Positions 63,852-64,000 of a stretch of DNA of 64,000 bases are shown here, piece after piece (the stretch's first letter is position 1; every line of letters starts with the position of its first letter). A program made the translations under genes and the position numbers. Origin of the DNA: Caulobacteraceae bacterium (GTDB lineage: Bacteria > Pseudomonadota > Alphaproteobacteria > Caulobacterales > Caulobacteraceae); the NCBI GenBank assembly GCA_947475735.1, contig CANJLQ010000009.1, positions 121,788 to 185,787 of the forward strand, in the 5' to 3' direction. The notes under the pieces were generated by a model, which saw only the letters and a list, made by a program, of their open reading frames with translations, was not told where the DNA came from and did not search any database.

Positions 63852-64000
63852 GAGGCTGTGTGAAAACGCCTGCGGATCGAGCGAATTAGGTTAGCCTCCT
63901 GAGGTCAGCAGGAGGTGGGTATGAGCCGCTTCGTTCAGGGTGCCGATCGTCGGCAGCAGACGCTGCTTCCCGATTGTCTGGACGACTATGTGACCGAGGA
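63852..64000 (+). mobile_element. left end of an IS1182-type insertion sequence (cut by window)
   Basis: A terminal repeat candidate begins near 63852 (gaggctgtgtgaaaacgcc), the kind of IR that opens IS1182-family elements, and the transposase start follows 69 bases later with a ggaggt ribosome site. The right end and any target duplication lie beyond the window. It sits 117 bases after the subtilase gene, on the side where the lower-GC module ends. Confidence 0.75.
63921..64000 (+). CDS. IS1182-family transposase (N-terminus only)
   Basis: The frame from ATG 63921 reads MSRFVQGADRRQQTLLPDCL followed by DDYVTE, the start of IS1182-type DDE transposases. The remaining several hundred residues are beyond the window, so it cannot be judged whether it is whole. 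The ggaggt site lies 6 bases upstream. Confidence 0.85.
   Translation, partial: MSRFVQGADRRQQTLLPDCLDDYVTE

Overview
The window is high-GC DNA (roughly 65-70% by eye) with dense, overlapping genes. It most resembles a Caulobacteraceae chromosome, with Brevundimonas as the best guess. This rests on the AmgK/MurU recycling pair next to tsaE and addBA, an EipA-type DUF1134 protein, CtrA-type boxes (TTAA-N7-TTAAC), a gene-transfer-agent-type terminase pair, and the Gly- and Ala-rich exported proteins usual in this group. No species call is possible from the sequence alone.

Layout, left to right. 1-2.3 kb: a cut-off acyl-CoA thioesterase and a secreted S9 peptidase on the minus strand. 2.5-14.2 kb: a tightly coupled plus-strand run of acyltransferase, tsaE, amgK, murU, addB, addA, then ndh-like and trxA (tRNA modification, peptidoglycan recycling, double-strand-break repair, redox). 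14.2-17.7 kb: a long inverted repeat, a DUF885 protein, trmD and rplS with a terminator. 17.8-24.7 kb (mainly minus): a secreted aldose epimerase and pectate lyase, an OmpR-type two-component system with a PepSY-like protein, a small exported protein and a PhzF protein. 24.8-29.0 kb: a surface-sugar locus with an apparent deletion scar. The start of a CapD/PglF-like gene abuts the end of a UDP-GlcNAc 2-epimerase gene, followed by a GT4-phosphoglycosyltransferase fusion and PglD- and PglE-like enzymes. 29.1-32.7 kb: an EAL phosphodiesterase, tRNA-Ala(CGC), EipA and a UPF0114 protein. 32.7-36.6 kb: pheS and pheT with a third small gene translationally coupled between them. 36.7-42.6 kb: Gly/Tyr-rich exported proteins, nrdB, an alcohol dehydrogenase with a divergent HxlR regulator, and a molybdopterin oxidoreductase with its cytochrome b. 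42.7-51.6 kb (all minus): an exopolysaccharide block with a BTLCP protease, a TPR-like protein, a CtrA-box Ala-rich exported protein, an outer-membrane barrel, a tyrosine autokinase, an O-antigen-ligase-type polymerase and a SleB hydrolase. 51.7-57.8 kb: Lrp regulator and alanine dehydrogenase, a small metallopeptidase, Ku and a large M16 peptidase.

57.9-64.0 kb differs from the rest. A GTA-type TerS/TerL pair stands without portal or head genes beside it, and TerL carries a repeat inserted in frame. Next to it and diverging from it is a two-gene module of visibly lower GC: a cytosolic AAA+ ATPase and an 828-residue subtilisin-like protease with an intact catalytic triad. An IS1182-type element follows and runs off the window. 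This ATPase-subtilase module is the best candidate here for an under-described system, plausibly a defence or protein-quality-control device gained by transfer. That role is inference.

Several genes meet as convergent or divergent pairs with palindromes between them. The most striking sits over the Ku start codon, where a 13-bp perfect stem would hide both start codon and ribosome binding site.
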